DNA of 55,932 bases, taken from contig NZ_AUIH01000029.1 in assembly GCF_000423605.1 (NCBI RefSeq), positions 1 to 55,932 of the forward strand, written 5' to 3'. The notes below the pieces were generated by a model that saw only the letters and a list, made by a program, of their open reading frames with translations, was not told the origin of the DNA and did no database searches. Shown here in pieces: positions 40,873-50,212 of the stretch (its first letter is position 1; each line of letters begins with the position of its first letter). The DNA comes from Saccharospirillum impatiens DSM 12546. Lineage in GTDB: Bacteria; Pseudomonadota; Gammaproteobacteria; Pseudomonadales; Natronospirillaceae. The position numbers and the translations under genes are program-made.

Positions 40873-43119
40873 ATGGCATCGCCAAAGTCACAGTATATAA
40901 CGCCCCGTGTATTGCGCTGGGGAGCGCTGCTGTCAGGCGTGCTGATTACCCTCTCGCTAGCCGGATATCATCTGTTCCAGGGTCGCTATGACCAGACGTC
41001 GCTGATCAAACGACTCGACTACATCCTCTACGATTGGCGATTTAACCTGTTTGACAGTTCGAAGCTCTTTGCCCGCAGTGATGCCAATATTGTGATCGTC
41101 GACATAGATGAGAGCAGCCTTTTCGCTGAGGGACGCTGGCCCTGGCCCAGAGACAAACTGGCCACTCTGACCCGACAGCTCACTGAGGCCGGGGCTGTGG
41201 TCATCGGTTTCGACATCCTGATGTCCGAACCTCAGCAGAACCCGACCCGACGGTTACAGGAACTGGCCCGTCAGTCGGGAGAGACCGCCATGGCTGATGC
41301 CCTGGCACGCTTTGCAGACCTGACTGAATACGATCAGCAACTGGCCGATGCCTTCGCCAATGTCGATGTGGTCACGCCTTTTCTGTTCCATGAAAACGCC
41401 GCCACGCGATCAGGGCAATTGCCACCACCCGTCTATTCACTCAGCTCCGACCAGGCCGACCGACTCTTGGCTGTGCAAGCCAATGGCTACACCGGTGCGC
41501 TGCCCATCCTGCAGCGCGCCGCGGTCGGAGCTGGCTTTATTGTCCCGGCCATTGACGGAGATGGCGTACTGCGCAGTGCGCCGCTAGTCACCCAGTTCGA
41601 CGGCGCTTTGTACCCTTCACTCTCGCTGTCAATGGGCCTGGCCTACTACCTTCTCGACGATATTGACCTGTCAGTCGCCCGCTACAACGATCAGCTCGAC
41701 ATCATCAATTGGTTGCAATTCGCCGACCAGCGCATTCGCACTGATGTGGCCGGGCGGGTTCTTATCCCCTACCTCGGTGGCCAGGGTCAATTCCCTTATT
41801 TGTCGGCAACCGATGTCCTCAACCAACGCATAGATACCACCGTGCTGGAGAATGCCCTGGTCCTGGTCGGGACCTCATCCGTTGGACTGGCCGACTTACG
41901 CACTACACCGGTCGGCACACAGTTTCCCGGTGTTGAAATACATGCAACGCTGCTCAATGCCCTGCTCGCCGGGGACTTTCCGTACACCCCGGATGTAGCT
42001 CACTCCCTGACCGCTCTGATCCTACTGATTCTGGGCATCATCTACTCCACCATCTCCAGTCGGGTGGGCCCGATGGGACTGGTTTTTGCCACGCTGGTCT
42101 TACTGGCCGTCATGATCGGGGTGAATTTCTATTTCTGGCAATACCAGAAAGTGGCCTTGCCGCTGGCCAGCAGTCTGCTACTGACGATCAGCCTCGGTGG
42201 CTTGCACCTGTTGCAGGGGTTTTTGGGTGAGCGTCGCACCAAGCAACACATCAGCTCTGTGTTTGGCCAATATGTACCTCAGGCCCACATTGATCACATG
42301 CTGGCGCATCCAAACGAATACGGCTTTGCGGGTGAAAACCGGGAAATGACAGTGCTGTTTTCCGACATTCGCTCTTTCACCACGATCTCGGAGTCACTGG
42401 ATGCGACTGAACTGAAAGACTTGCTCAACCGTTACTTCACCCCGATCACCGAGTCGATTTTCAATCATCAGGGCACGATCGACAAATACGTCGGAGACAT
42501 GGTGATGGCATTCTGGGGGGCTCCGCTGAAAGACCCCCTGCACGCACGCCATGCCCTTGAAGCAGCGATGGACATGATCGACACCCTGGCCGTGCTGAAC
42601 CCGGAACTCAATGACCTCGGCTACCCTTCCATCGATGTCGGCATCGGCCTGAACACAGGTCCCATGAATGTCGGGGACATGGGCTCCCATTTTCGGCGGG
42701 CCTATACGGTGCTGGGTGACTCGGTCAACCTGGGCGCGCGACTGGAGGGCCTGACCAAATATTACGGTGTTAAAATTCTGGTCGGACCCGCTACCTGTTC
42801 TGCCATCGATGACTGGGTATTTCGGCCCGTCGATCGTATTCGAGTTAAGGGCAAACTGGAGCCGGTCTCTGTCTATGAGCCTATTTCCAGAAAAGCAGCC
42901 GTCTCAATTGAGTGGCAACAGGAACTCGCTCTATGGGCAACCACCTACCAGAATTACCTGAACCGGGACTGGGTGCTCACCCGTCAGCAATTGCTTGAGC
43001 TGAGCAGCCTGAGCGACAGACCAAGATTATACCAGGTGTATCTGGACCGGCTGACTGAACTGGAAACCGAAGGGGTGCCACCCGACTGGGATGGAACCTA
43101 CACTCACACCAGCAAGTAA
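40873..43119 (+). CDS. CHASE2-domain adenylate/guanylate cyclase
   Basis: 748 residues from the ATG at 40873; the frame is open upstream through the divergent VanZ gene. One N-terminal helix (about 14-33) is followed by a CHASE2 sensor domain in the periplasm (about 45-370; DIDESSLFAEGRWPWPRD, IGFDILMSEP). Three membrane helices follow (about 377-450), then a class III cyclase domain (about 485-665): TVLFSDIRSFTTIS and DKYVGDMVMAFWGAP carry the metal aspartates, and YTVLGDSVNLGARLEGL carries the base-contact aspartate and transition-state Asn/Arg. The Asp at the purine site favours ATP, so cAMP is the likelier product. The sensed signal is unknown. Confidence 0.92.
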   Translation: MASPKSQYITPRVLRWGALLSGVLITLSLAGYHLFQGRYDQTSLIKRLDYILYDWRFNLFDSSKLFARSDANIVIVDIDESSLFAEGRWPWPRDKLATLTRQLTEAGAVVIGFDILMSEPQQNPTRRLQELARQSGETAMADALARFADLTEYDQQLADAFANVDVVTPFLFHENAATRSGQLPPPVYSLSSDQADRLLAVQANGYTGALPILQRAAVGAGFIVPAIDGDGVLRSAPLVTQFDGALYPSLSLSMGLAYYLLDDIDLSVARYNDQLDIINWLQFADQRIRTDVAGRVLIPYLGGQGQFPYLSATDVLNQRIDTTVLENALVLVGTSSVGLADLRTTPVGTQFPGVEIHATLLNALLAGDFPYTPDVAHSLTALILLILGIIYSTISSRVGPMGLVFATLVLLAVMIGVNFYFWQYQKVALPLASSLLLTISLGGLHLLQGFLGERRTKQHISSVFGQYVPQAHIDHMLAHPNEYGFAGENREMTVLFSDIRSFTTISESLDATELKDLLNRYFTPITESIFNHQGTIDKYVGDMVMAFWGAPLKDPLHARHALEAAMDMIDTLAVLNPELNDLGYPSIDVGIGLNTGPMNVGDMGSHFRRAYTVLGDSVNLGARLEGLTKYYGVKILVGPATCSAIDDWVFRPVDRIRVKGKLEPVSVYEPISRKAAVSIEWQQELALWATTYQNYLNRDWVLTRQQLLELSSLSDRPRLYQVYLDRLTELETEGVPPDWDGTYTHTSK

Positions 43120-43141
43120 AGCCAGACTGCAATCACACAGT

Positions 43142-43163
43142 ATCCGGGCGTTAAGTGCCGGAT
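43142..43163. terminator. Hairpin between convergent cyclase and dctD genes
   Basis: ATCCGG and CCGGAT flank a 10-base loop. It has no T run on either side, so at most a weak bidirectional terminator. Confidence 0.4.
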
Positions 43164-43187
43164 TGACTGAGCAAGCTGCAACTTACC

Positions 43188-44558
43188 CTACTCAGCGCCA
43201 CCGTCATCTTTGAAACGGGCCTTGTCGAGGCCGTGTTTTTTCATCTTGTCGTAAAGTGTTTTGCGCGCCAGCCCCAAGTGCACCATGGTGTCCTTAATAC
43301 TCCCCTGGCAAGCTTGCAATGCACTCTCCAGCACAGAGCGCTCAAAGGCATCGACCACCTCGACCAGCGTTTGCCGGCCCGATACATCGGTTGAATCGTT
43401 GCCCTGGGCATCTTCCAGAGCACTCGGGCCCATCAACACGTATCGTTCGGCCCGGTTGCGTAATTCGCGCACATTACCCGGCCAGCTGTGGCGCAAAAGC
43501 TGCCCAACCTGCTGTGTATTGAGCGGTATACTCTCCCGATCGTACCGCGCAGCGGCAATCAACGCGAAGTGATGGAACAGCATCGGAATGTCTTCCTTGC
43601 GTTCACGCAACGGCGGAATGTCTATTTGAATAACATTCAGGCGGTAATAGAGGTCCTCTCGAAAGTCGCCACGCTCGCTCAGGGTTTTCAAATCGGTTTT
43701 GGTCGCCGCGATGATGCGAACATCAACTTCAATGCTGGTGTTGCTGCCAAGTCGCTCAACCTTGCGCTCTTCCAGAACTCGCAATAGCTTTACCTGTAAC
43801 GGCAAAGGCATGCTTTCCAGTTCGTCCAGAAAAATGGTGCCTTTGTGAGCGTGCTCGAATTTGCCAATCCGCTTCTTGTCTGCGCCGGTAAAGGCACCGG
43901 ATTCGTGGCCGAACAATTCGCTTTCTATCAGATTCTCAGGCACAGCCCCGCAATTGATCGCCACGAAGTTATGCTGACTGCGCGGGCTGGTCTCATGAAT
44001 GTACCGGGCAATGGCATCTTTGCCAGCGCCGGTTTCGCCGTGCAACAGAATATCCGCCGAGGTTTCAGCCAGGCTGTCGAGCATCGACATAACCCGTTTC
44101 ATGCTGGCCGATTCCCCTCCCAGCAAACGCGGACCCGGGCGGACAAACTGCCGAAGCTGGGCTTTAAGCATGCGGTTTTCCAGCGCCAGCTGTCGCTTTT
44201 CAATCGCACGTTTAAGCAACTCGATCAATTCATCGTGGTTGAACGGCTTTTCAATAAAGTCATAGGCTCCCTGTTGCATCGCTGTCACTGCGGTGCTGAT
44301 GTCTCCCTGACCGGTCAGCATAATGACGGGGATTGTTTCATCAATAGCCCGTACCCGAGTCAGGACACCCAAACCATCCAACCCGGGCATGTGGTAATCA
44401 CATAACACCACGCCTTCAAAATCCGGTTTGAGTTCGGCCAGTGCCGACGCCCCATCCGGGTACCCGCGAGCCGTTAACTCCTCCAGTGCCAATGTCTGCA
44501 ACATGACTTGCCGCAGCGCTGACTCATCGTCAATAAACATTACATCGATTGCAGTCAT
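43188..44558 (-). CDS. dctD: Sigma-54-dependent response regulator (DctD-like)
   Basis: 456 residues. Receiver domain 1-120 with phosphoacceptor D54 (VVLCDYHMPG) and K104 (FIEKPF). The AAA+ domain has Walker A GETGAGKD (174-181), the sigma-54 contact loop GAFTGA (221-226) and Walker B TIFLDE (241-246). A Fis-type helix-turn-helix is C-terminal (MVHLGLARKTLYDKMKKHGL). The start overlaps the dctB stop (ATGA). It should activate the sigma-54 promoter found at 49959-49974 in front of the TRAP genes. Assignment to DctD rather than another NtrC-family member rests on the pairing with a DctB-type kinase. Confidence 0.88.
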   Translation of the reverse strand: MTAIDVMFIDDESALRQVMLQTLALEELTARGYPDGASALAELKPDFEGVVLCDYHMPGLDGLGVLTRVRAIDETIPVIMLTGQGDISTAVTAMQQGAYDFIEKPFNHDELIELLKRAIEKRQLALENRMLKAQLRQFVRPGPRLLGGESASMKRVMSMLDSLAETSADILLHGETGAGKDAIARYIHETSPRSQHNFVAINCGAVPENLIESELFGHESGAFTGADKKRIGKFEHAHKGTIFLDELESMPLPLQVKLLRVLEERKVERLGSNTSIEVDVRIIAATKTDLKTLSERGDFREDLYYRLNVIQIDIPPLRERKEDIPMLFHHFALIAAARYDRESIPLNTQQVGQLLRHSWPGNVRELRNRAERYVLMGPSALEDAQGNDSTDVSGRQTLVEVVDAFERSVLESALQACQGSIKDTMVHLGLARKTLYDKMKKHGLDKARFKDDGGAE

Positions 44559-46378
44559 TCCGATGTCTCCCTTCGATTCAGCTCTACGATAAATTCAGCC
44601 CCCCGGGCATCTGTCCGGTTTCGCCCGGTCAGTTGCCCACCCAGCGCATCGACAATTTGGCGGGATATGGACAACCCCAGTCCCAAGCCCTGTTTTAGCG
44701 ATTTAGTGGTGAAAAACGGCTCGAATAGCTGCTCGGTATTGGCCGGCAAACCCGGCCCATTATCCAATACGCGACACAGCCACTGACCGGACTTTTCAAC
44801 CAGCTGTACCGACACGGTCGGCTGCTCGCTTGACTCGACAGCGTGCAATGCATTGGCCACCAGGTTCACCAGCACTTGTTCGATACGAATCAAATCACCG
44901 TGGACATAGGCGGGGTGGTCAGGCCGCTGCCAGTCGATCTGAACGCTGGCGCTGTGATCCTGAGCCTGAATGATCTTCAGTGCCGCATCGATGGCCAGAC
45001 GCAAATCTACCGTCGATGGCGGGCCTTCCGACTTGCGAGCAAACACTTTGAACTGTCGGGTCAGCTCGGCCATTTTGTCACATAAGCCCACTATTTCGCC
45101 CAGGTTAGCTTGCACCGTCTCTGAATCTCCGCGCTCCAGAAACCGCCGACTGTTGCGCGCGTAAGCCTGAATGGCGGTCAAAGGTTGATTCATTTCGTGA
45201 TTGAGTCCGGCCGACATCTGGCCCAACACCGCCAGTTTGGCGGCCTGAATCAGCTCTTGCTGGGTTTCTTTCAGTTCCTTTTCGGCACGTTCACGCTCAT
45301 GTATTTCAGCCTTAAGTTGCCGATTTGAAGATTCAAGGTCGGCCGTTCGTTCAGCGACCCGATGCTCCAGTTGCACCCCTCGCTCTGCCAGCTCGGCCTC
45401 ACGCCGGTAGCGCTCACGCAGATACAGCCAGGTTAGAAAACAGCCCAGATAAACCAGGGTCCCGGCAATCAAAAATTGCACCTGAGTCCAGAGGACCTGA
45501 TCGGTGCCGATCAATACCCGCAGTGTCCAGTCCAATTGTGGCAACGGCGTGTCAACGCTGAGGTATTCCTGCTGCCTATCGCCAGTATTGATGGCTACCC
45601 GAACCGACTGTTCGCCCAACCCCCAGGGACGCCCGCGTTCAACCTTGGAAATCGGCGTCAACGGTTCATTGAAGTAACGGCGCTGAGCCCGAATATCGGC
45701 CAGTCGCTTATCGGGGATGGGCTCAAATGCGCGGTAGAGCCAATTCGGGCGACTGGCTAAAAAGCTGACTCCATCCAGATCCAGCACCACCATTTCCGCC
45801 ACAGAGAACGATTCAGGCCGGCGCCACTGTGACTCCAGTTCGTTGACCTGAATCTTAACCGCGATCACGCCCAGCGGACGGGTGGGATCCTGATCCGATG
45901 TGACTGTATGCGAAAAATACAAGCCGCGTTCGTTAGTCGTAATGCCAAGAGCATAGTAAAGCGCTGCACTGTTGCGCTCCATAGCCTCAAAGAAATAAGG
46001 GCGAAAGCTGAAATTCCGGCCGATGAAACTGGTCGGCAATTCATAGTTATTGGCAGCGATGGTCAGCCCGCTGGTGTTCATCAGGTAGACATCTGAACTG
46101 GCGACAATGGTCGCCATGCGCTTCATTTCTTCATTCGCAGCCAGCACCAGATCGGGGTTATCGGGCTCACGCAACACATCCAGCATCACCGGATGCTGCG
46201 CCATAAGCTCTGGAATGGGCCGGTACCGGTTCAGTTCATTGGCAACCAGTTGGGAATAACGGAAAGATTCATCCAGACTTTCCCGTTCAACCTGCCGATA
46301 CCCCATCCAGGAGCCGAGCAGCCATGACACCAGGCAGGTCAGAACAAACAACAACAGGCCCCAGGTACGGTATTTCAT
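44555..46378 (-). CDS. dctB: Sensor histidine kinase (DctB-like)
   Basis: 607 residues from the ATG at 46378, with GGGAA upstream; a TTG start 18 nt earlier is possible. It has an N-terminal helix (7-25), a periplasmic double-Cache-like domain (about 30-285; MATIVASSDVYLMNTSG, IGRNFSFRPYFFEAM), a second helix (about 297-320), then a coiled coil (about 325-385). HisKA carries the phospho-histidine in GLNHEMNQPLTAI. HATPase_c has LVNLVANALHA, DNGPGLP and GLGLGLSIS. The Cache motif RPYFFEAM is typical of C4-dicarboxylate-type DctB sensors, but the ligand may differ since the partner transporter is of TAXI type. Confidence 0.88.
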   Translation of the reverse strand: MKYRTWGLLLFVLTCLVSWLLGSWMGYRQVERESLDESFRYSQLVANELNRYRPIPELMAQHPVMLDVLREPDNPDLVLAANEEMKRMATIVASSDVYLMNTSGLTIAANNYELPTSFIGRNFSFRPYFFEAMERNSAALYYALGITTNERGLYFSHTVTSDQDPTRPLGVIAVKIQVNELESQWRRPESFSVAEMVVLDLDGVSFLASRPNWLYRAFEPIPDKRLADIRAQRRYFNEPLTPISKVERGRPWGLGEQSVRVAINTGDRQQEYLSVDTPLPQLDWTLRVLIGTDQVLWTQVQFLIAGTLVYLGCFLTWLYLRERYRREAELAERGVQLEHRVAERTADLESSNRQLKAEIHERERAEKELKETQQELIQAAKLAVLGQMSAGLNHEMNQPLTAIQAYARNSRRFLERGDSETVQANLGEIVGLCDKMAELTRQFKVFARKSEGPPSTVDLRLAIDAALKIIQAQDHSASVQIDWQRPDHPAYVHGDLIRIEQVLVNLVANALHAVESSEQPTVSVQLVEKSGQWLCRVLDNGPGLPANTEQLFEPFFTTKSLKQGLGLGLSISRQIVDALGGQLTGRNRTDARGAEFIVELNRRETSE

Positions 46379-46510
46379 GCTCGGTTCCCAATTCAATTCC
46401 TGGAACTGCCAACTGACATTATTAGCAGTATGCTGATTCTACCCGATTTAAAGCCCACCAGTGACCACGAACGACGCGTCACCAAACGCAATTCCGAGCG
46501 TAAAAACTGA

Positions 46511-46544
46511 AAAACCCGCAAGCCGGTAGCGGCTTACGGGTTTT
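46511..46544 (-). terminator. Terminator of the TRAP operon
   Basis: AAAACCCGCAAGCCG and CGGCTTACGGGTTTT form a long stem with one mismatch. A and T runs on both flanks make it potentially bidirectional. It separates the TRAP permease gene from dctBD. Confidence 0.85.
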
Positions 46545-46572
46545 GCGTCAGATCGCGTTAACCAGTACGGCT

Positions 46573-48759
46573 TCAGGACTGAGCTTGAACCAGACGACCA
46601 TTGATCAACTTTTGTACAAAGTACGCAATGGCGCCCGCTGCGATGCCCGCCAGGTCAGTATAGATACCACCTTCGATCATCAGAAAGGCCGCCACGATCA
46701 ACAGTATTCGCAAATACCATGGCGCTGCGTACCGCAGGAACCAGGCCTGCACACCGGACGACAGCAGATAAACACCCACAATGGCTGTAATCAGCGCGCG
46801 AACAATGGCCAGGGGCTCGGCATCCATCAACAAAGCACTGTTATAGAAGAACATAAATGGCACGATAAACGCGGCCAGGCCCATTTTGAAAGACGCCACA
46901 GACGTCGCCATGGCTTTTGCCCCGGAAATAGCCGCCGCGGCGTAGGAAGCCAGCGCTACAGGCGGAGTAATCGCCGACACAACCGCAAAATAGAACACAA
47001 AAAAGTGCGCGGTTAATGGCGGTATGCCCATTTGTACCAGGCCGGGGGCGACGACTGAAGCGGCAACTGCATAAGCAGCGGTTGTTGGCATGCCCATGCC
47101 CAGTAAAATTGAAATGCACATGGCAAAAAACAACGCCAGCAACTGGCTCGCTTCGGCCACGCCTAACAGCAAAGAGCTAAACCGTGCACCCACACCTGTC
47201 AGCGAAATGACCGCAACAATGATACCGGCACAGGCACACACGATGATGATCTGGATCGACATATAGGCCGCGATTTCCAGTGCCTTCAGAATCGATCTGA
47301 TCCCCATCTTGTTGGGCGATATCCAGCTCACTACCGCAGCAGAAACGGTTGCCAGAGTACCGGCACGGATCACCGAATACCCCATAAACAGGGCCCCGAT
47401 CAAAATGATGATGGGAATAAACAAGTACACCTGGCGCACCATGCGACGCAGTGAGGGCAATTCATCATCACGCATGCCACGCATACCGGTTCTGGCGGCT
47501 TCCAGGTCCACCATAAAATAGACCGAGGCAAAATAGAGAATGGCGGGAATGATGGCCGCTATCGCGATTTCCGTATAAGGAATACCGGTTATTTCAGCCA
47601 TAATGAAGGCACCGGCACCCATAATAGGAGGCATAATCTGCCCACCGGTGGAGGCGGCTGCTTCAACCGCACCGGCTGAGGTTTTGTTGTACCCCACTTT
47701 CTTCATCAGTGGAATGGTCAGCGAACCGGTAGAAACAACGTTACCGGCACTGGTGCCGTTGATCATACCCATCAGACCTGATGCAAAAATTGCGACCTTT
47801 GCAGGGCCGCCACGAGCCCGACCGGCCATGGCAAACGCAAAGTTCACGAAATAATCACCGACTTTGGATGCCTGCAGAAAGGCAGCAAAAATAATAAACA
47901 ATATTATGTAAGTAGATGACACGGCTGTCGTTGGCCCGAGCACACCGGCGTCGGTGTACACCTGGCTGAAGAAGCGCTGTACGCTCAGCCCCGGGTAACC
48001 CAGGAAGCCTGGTAGATAGGGCCCAAAGAAAACATAGCCAAGGAACACCAGGGAGATGATCACCAGCGCATAACCGGCAACGCGTCGCGTCAACTCAAAA
48101 ATCAACGCTGTTCCGGCAACTGCCGCAAAGGAAATACCAACCGGAGCGAAAGATGTGCCAGTGCTCATACGGATGGACGTGTTGAACACGATCACCAGGT
48201 AACTGGCCACCGACATTGAACACACCACCAATACCAAATCAGGAATTGAGAACACGCCCCGGTTACGGCGATGCAACCAGCTCAATACGATGCCCAGGCC
48301 GGTAACAGTCAGTAGCGGCCAACCAAAGCGCCAAACTTCCATCTCAACCGGTAAGCGCAAAGCGCCGCCCGACAGAATATTTTGCATGATGGCTGTTTGA
48401 ATCAGGATATAAAATGCAGGAAGCAGGAGTGCGACACCCGCCCAGGTTGTCCATGTCGGACCCTGCTCACTTTTACTGTCATCGGTAAAGCGGGCACCGG
48501 AAAACAGGATAAACCCAAGAATAGAAGCACCGCAGACGTGAAGAATACGAAATGCCCAGGTTTCCAGCGGAGCAATGTTCAATGTATAGAGGTGAAACGC
48601 CGAATAAAGAATCGACAGCGCCATAACCAGCCAAAGCGTCGGACCGGCAAACATTCGGCGGTTCGGCTCTACCGGCTCGTCATCAACCCCTGCCGCTACG
48701 ACCACATCTTCGATGGATTCGACGTCTGTCGACTCGGGAGCATTTTTTTCAGTTGTCAT
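46573..48759 (-). CDS. TRAP transporter permease, fused small and large subunits
   Basis: 728 residues from the ATG at 48759; a longer frame has no ribosome site. About 18 hydrophobic segments: a DctQ-like four-helix part (about 40-180) fused to a DctM-like part (about 180-650), with GLMGMINGTSAGNVVSTGS, EAAASTGGQIMPPIMGAGAF and GMGMPTTAAYAVAASVVAPG as family signatures. Such fused permeases partner with TAXI receptors, and a TAXI gene lies 86 bp upstream. It imports an organic acid or amino acid in exchange for sodium; the substrate is unknown. Confidence 0.93.
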   Translation of the reverse strand: MTTEKNAPESTDVESIEDVVVAAGVDDEPVEPNRRMFAGPTLWLVMALSILYSAFHLYTLNIAPLETWAFRILHVCGASILGFILFSGARFTDDSKSEQGPTWTTWAGVALLLPAFYILIQTAIMQNILSGGALRLPVEMEVWRFGWPLLTVTGLGIVLSWLHRRNRGVFSIPDLVLVVCSMSVASYLVIVFNTSIRMSTGTSFAPVGISFAAVAGTALIFELTRRVAGYALVIISLVFLGYVFFGPYLPGFLGYPGLSVQRFFSQVYTDAGVLGPTTAVSSTYIILFIIFAAFLQASKVGDYFVNFAFAMAGRARGGPAKVAIFASGLMGMINGTSAGNVVSTGSLTIPLMKKVGYNKTSAGAVEAAASTGGQIMPPIMGAGAFIMAEITGIPYTEIAIAAIIPAILYFASVYFMVDLEAARTGMRGMRDDELPSLRRMVRQVYLFIPIIILIGALFMGYSVIRAGTLATVSAAVVSWISPNKMGIRSILKALEIAAYMSIQIIIVCACAGIIVAVISLTGVGARFSSLLLGVAEASQLLALFFAMCISILLGMGMPTTAAYAVAASVVAPGLVQMGIPPLTAHFFVFYFAVVSAITPPVALASYAAAAISGAKAMATSVASFKMGLAAFIVPFMFFYNSALLMDAEPLAIVRALITAIVGVYLLSSGVQAWFLRYAAPWYLRILLIVAAFLMIEGGIYTDLAGIAAGAIAYFVQKLINGRLVQAQS

Positions 48760-48788
48760 AAGTCTGACCCATACCCAAACAGGCAAAC

Positions 48789-48808
48789 GGGTGGCCCTGG
48801 GGCCACCC
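48789..48808 (-). terminator. Hairpin between the TAXI receptor and TRAP permease genes
   Basis: GGGTGGCCC and GGGCCACCC form a 9-bp stem with a very short loop. It is not followed by Ts on the coding (minus) strand, so it is more likely an mRNA-stability or attenuation hairpin that favours receptor synthesis. Confidence 0.55.
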
Positions 48809-48845
48809 TATTTTTTGGAACAAAGGCTTTAAAAGGCCCGAATGA

Positions 48846-49826
48846 TTACTTGATCAGGCTCGCATCAATGGAGTAGCCATTTTCATTAAACCAGCGCGCT
48901 GCACCCGGATGAAACGGGATAAACGTGTTTTTGTCATAGTTCGCTGGAATTGAGCTACGGGCTGAGTTGTGAATAGATACCATCTGCTCATTGTTTTCCA
49001 TGGTCAGCTTGGTTGCTTCATAGACAAAGCTCTCCGGCAATGTGCAGTCTGCAATGGCGAAATTCCACATTGAAACGGCCCGCGCATTTTCGGTAAGCGT
49101 CGTATAGGTGCTGGCAGGAATACTGAACTCGGACACCGGGAACGCGCCCATGACAGTGTTCATTTCATCTTCAGTAAATTCAATGATGTTCACATCTGTC
49201 TGAACTTCCAACTGGCTGACAGCCGGGATGGGAATACCCGCGGCAAACGCGATCACGTCAAGCAGACCATCCTGTAATTGGGTACCCAGGTCGCTCCAGC
49301 CACCATTTCGACGTTCGAAATCTACGCCCAGCGTCTCCAGCATGGCAGGGAAGTATGTATCTGACGTTGAACCAGCCGGACCAAATCCGATTCGAGCACC
49401 CGCCGGGATATCACTGATGCTCTCAATTCCGGAATCAGACAATGCAGTGACGGAGAACGGTGTTTGGTACATTGGAAACATGGCACAGACGTTGTCCATC
49501 ATCAAGCCCGGAGCCAGTGGACTGTTACCATCAATTGATTCGCGGGCAGGACCCATGGTGGTCAAACCAAATGCCACTTCACCAGTATGGACTAACGCCA
49601 TGTTCTGCATGGGGCCACCGGTTATTTCCGAACCACCACTGACGCCGAGGTTTTCAGCCACAAAGTTAGCCCAGCCAGTGCCGTATGCGAAATAAGTACC
49701 ACCCTGGCTAGCGGTGCCAACGGTGAAATTAGAAGGCCAGTCTGACCGGTCTTCAGCGATCGCTACGCCAGCGGTCATCACAGAAACAGACAGTGCTGCG
49801 AGGGCAAACATGCGTTTGGACATCAT
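48846..49826 (-). CDS. TAXI-family TRAP transporter solute receptor
   Basis: 326 residues from the ATG at 49826, with GGAG 6 nt upstream; the frame is open 47 codons further without a start signal. A Sec signal peptide (MFALAALSVSVMTAGVAIA) precedes a TAXI domain: FTVGTASQGGTYFAYGTGWA, EITGGPMQNMALVHTGEVAFG and a GARIGFGPAGSTSD loop. It captures the substrate in the periplasm for the fused permease. TAXI ligands known include glutamate and other acids; nothing here picks one. Confidence 0.93.
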   Translation of the reverse strand: MMSKRMFALAALSVSVMTAGVAIAEDRSDWPSNFTVGTASQGGTYFAYGTGWANFVAENLGVSGGSEITGGPMQNMALVHTGEVAFGLTTMGPARESIDGNSPLAPGLMMDNVCAMFPMYQTPFSVTALSDSGIESISDIPAGARIGFGPAGSTSDTYFPAMLETLGVDFERRNGGWSDLGTQLQDGLLDVIAFAAGIPIPAVSQLEVQTDVNIIEFTEDEMNTVMGAFPVSEFSIPASTYTTLTENARAVSMWNFAIADCTLPESFVYEATKLTMENNEQMVSIHNSARSSIPANYDKNTFIPFHPGAARWFNENGYSIDASLIK

Positions 49827-50212
49827 AGAGAACTCCAGTTTGTTGTTGTCGTTGTCGTTAATACCTGGCTGATCACCAGTGTAGTTCGTTATTGGACTTA
49901 TTCGAGCGCGCAAACATCCGGTTTCACTTCGGCTATTGGCTCGGCGCACCAAGGTGGTAGCAAGCACCGGGCCAATGCACCGAAACCAGGCAAATAGTGG
50001 CTTTCAGAGCAGAGACCAACTGGGATTGGGTCAGCCCTTACCCATGGCTGCACAGCATATGGGTGCATGCCCACCCATTCCCTGAGGATACGGTCAGACC
50101 GACCGACATCCAGCCGCTGTGCAAGCCCATTTCGGAGCAGTCAGACTCACTACAATCGGGTAAGCTTGTCATCCAGACCCCAATCCACTCATGCGACACA
50201 GGAGCCTGACCG
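49827..50212. other. Intergenic region between the TRAP operon and ispE
   Basis: No convincing gene. It contains the sigma-54 promoter at 49959-49974 (minus) and must contain an ispE promoter. The lolB gene that often precedes ispE in gammaproteobacteria is absent. Confidence 0.55.
49959..49974 (-). promoter_or_regulatory. Sigma-54 promoter of the TAXI-TRAP operon
   Basis: On the minus strand TGGCCCG-GTGC-TTGCT, one mismatch to the TGGCACG-N4-TTGCW consensus, with correct GG-N10-GC spacing. The start is predicted near 49948, giving a leader of about 120 nt. The DctD-like activator encoded in the same cluster is the obvious candidate to drive it. Confidence 0.8.

Noticed and set aside
49997-50209. 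70-codon frame before ispE as a lolB remnant
   Set aside because: Its translation lacks any LolB-like C-terminal features and codon use looks random.
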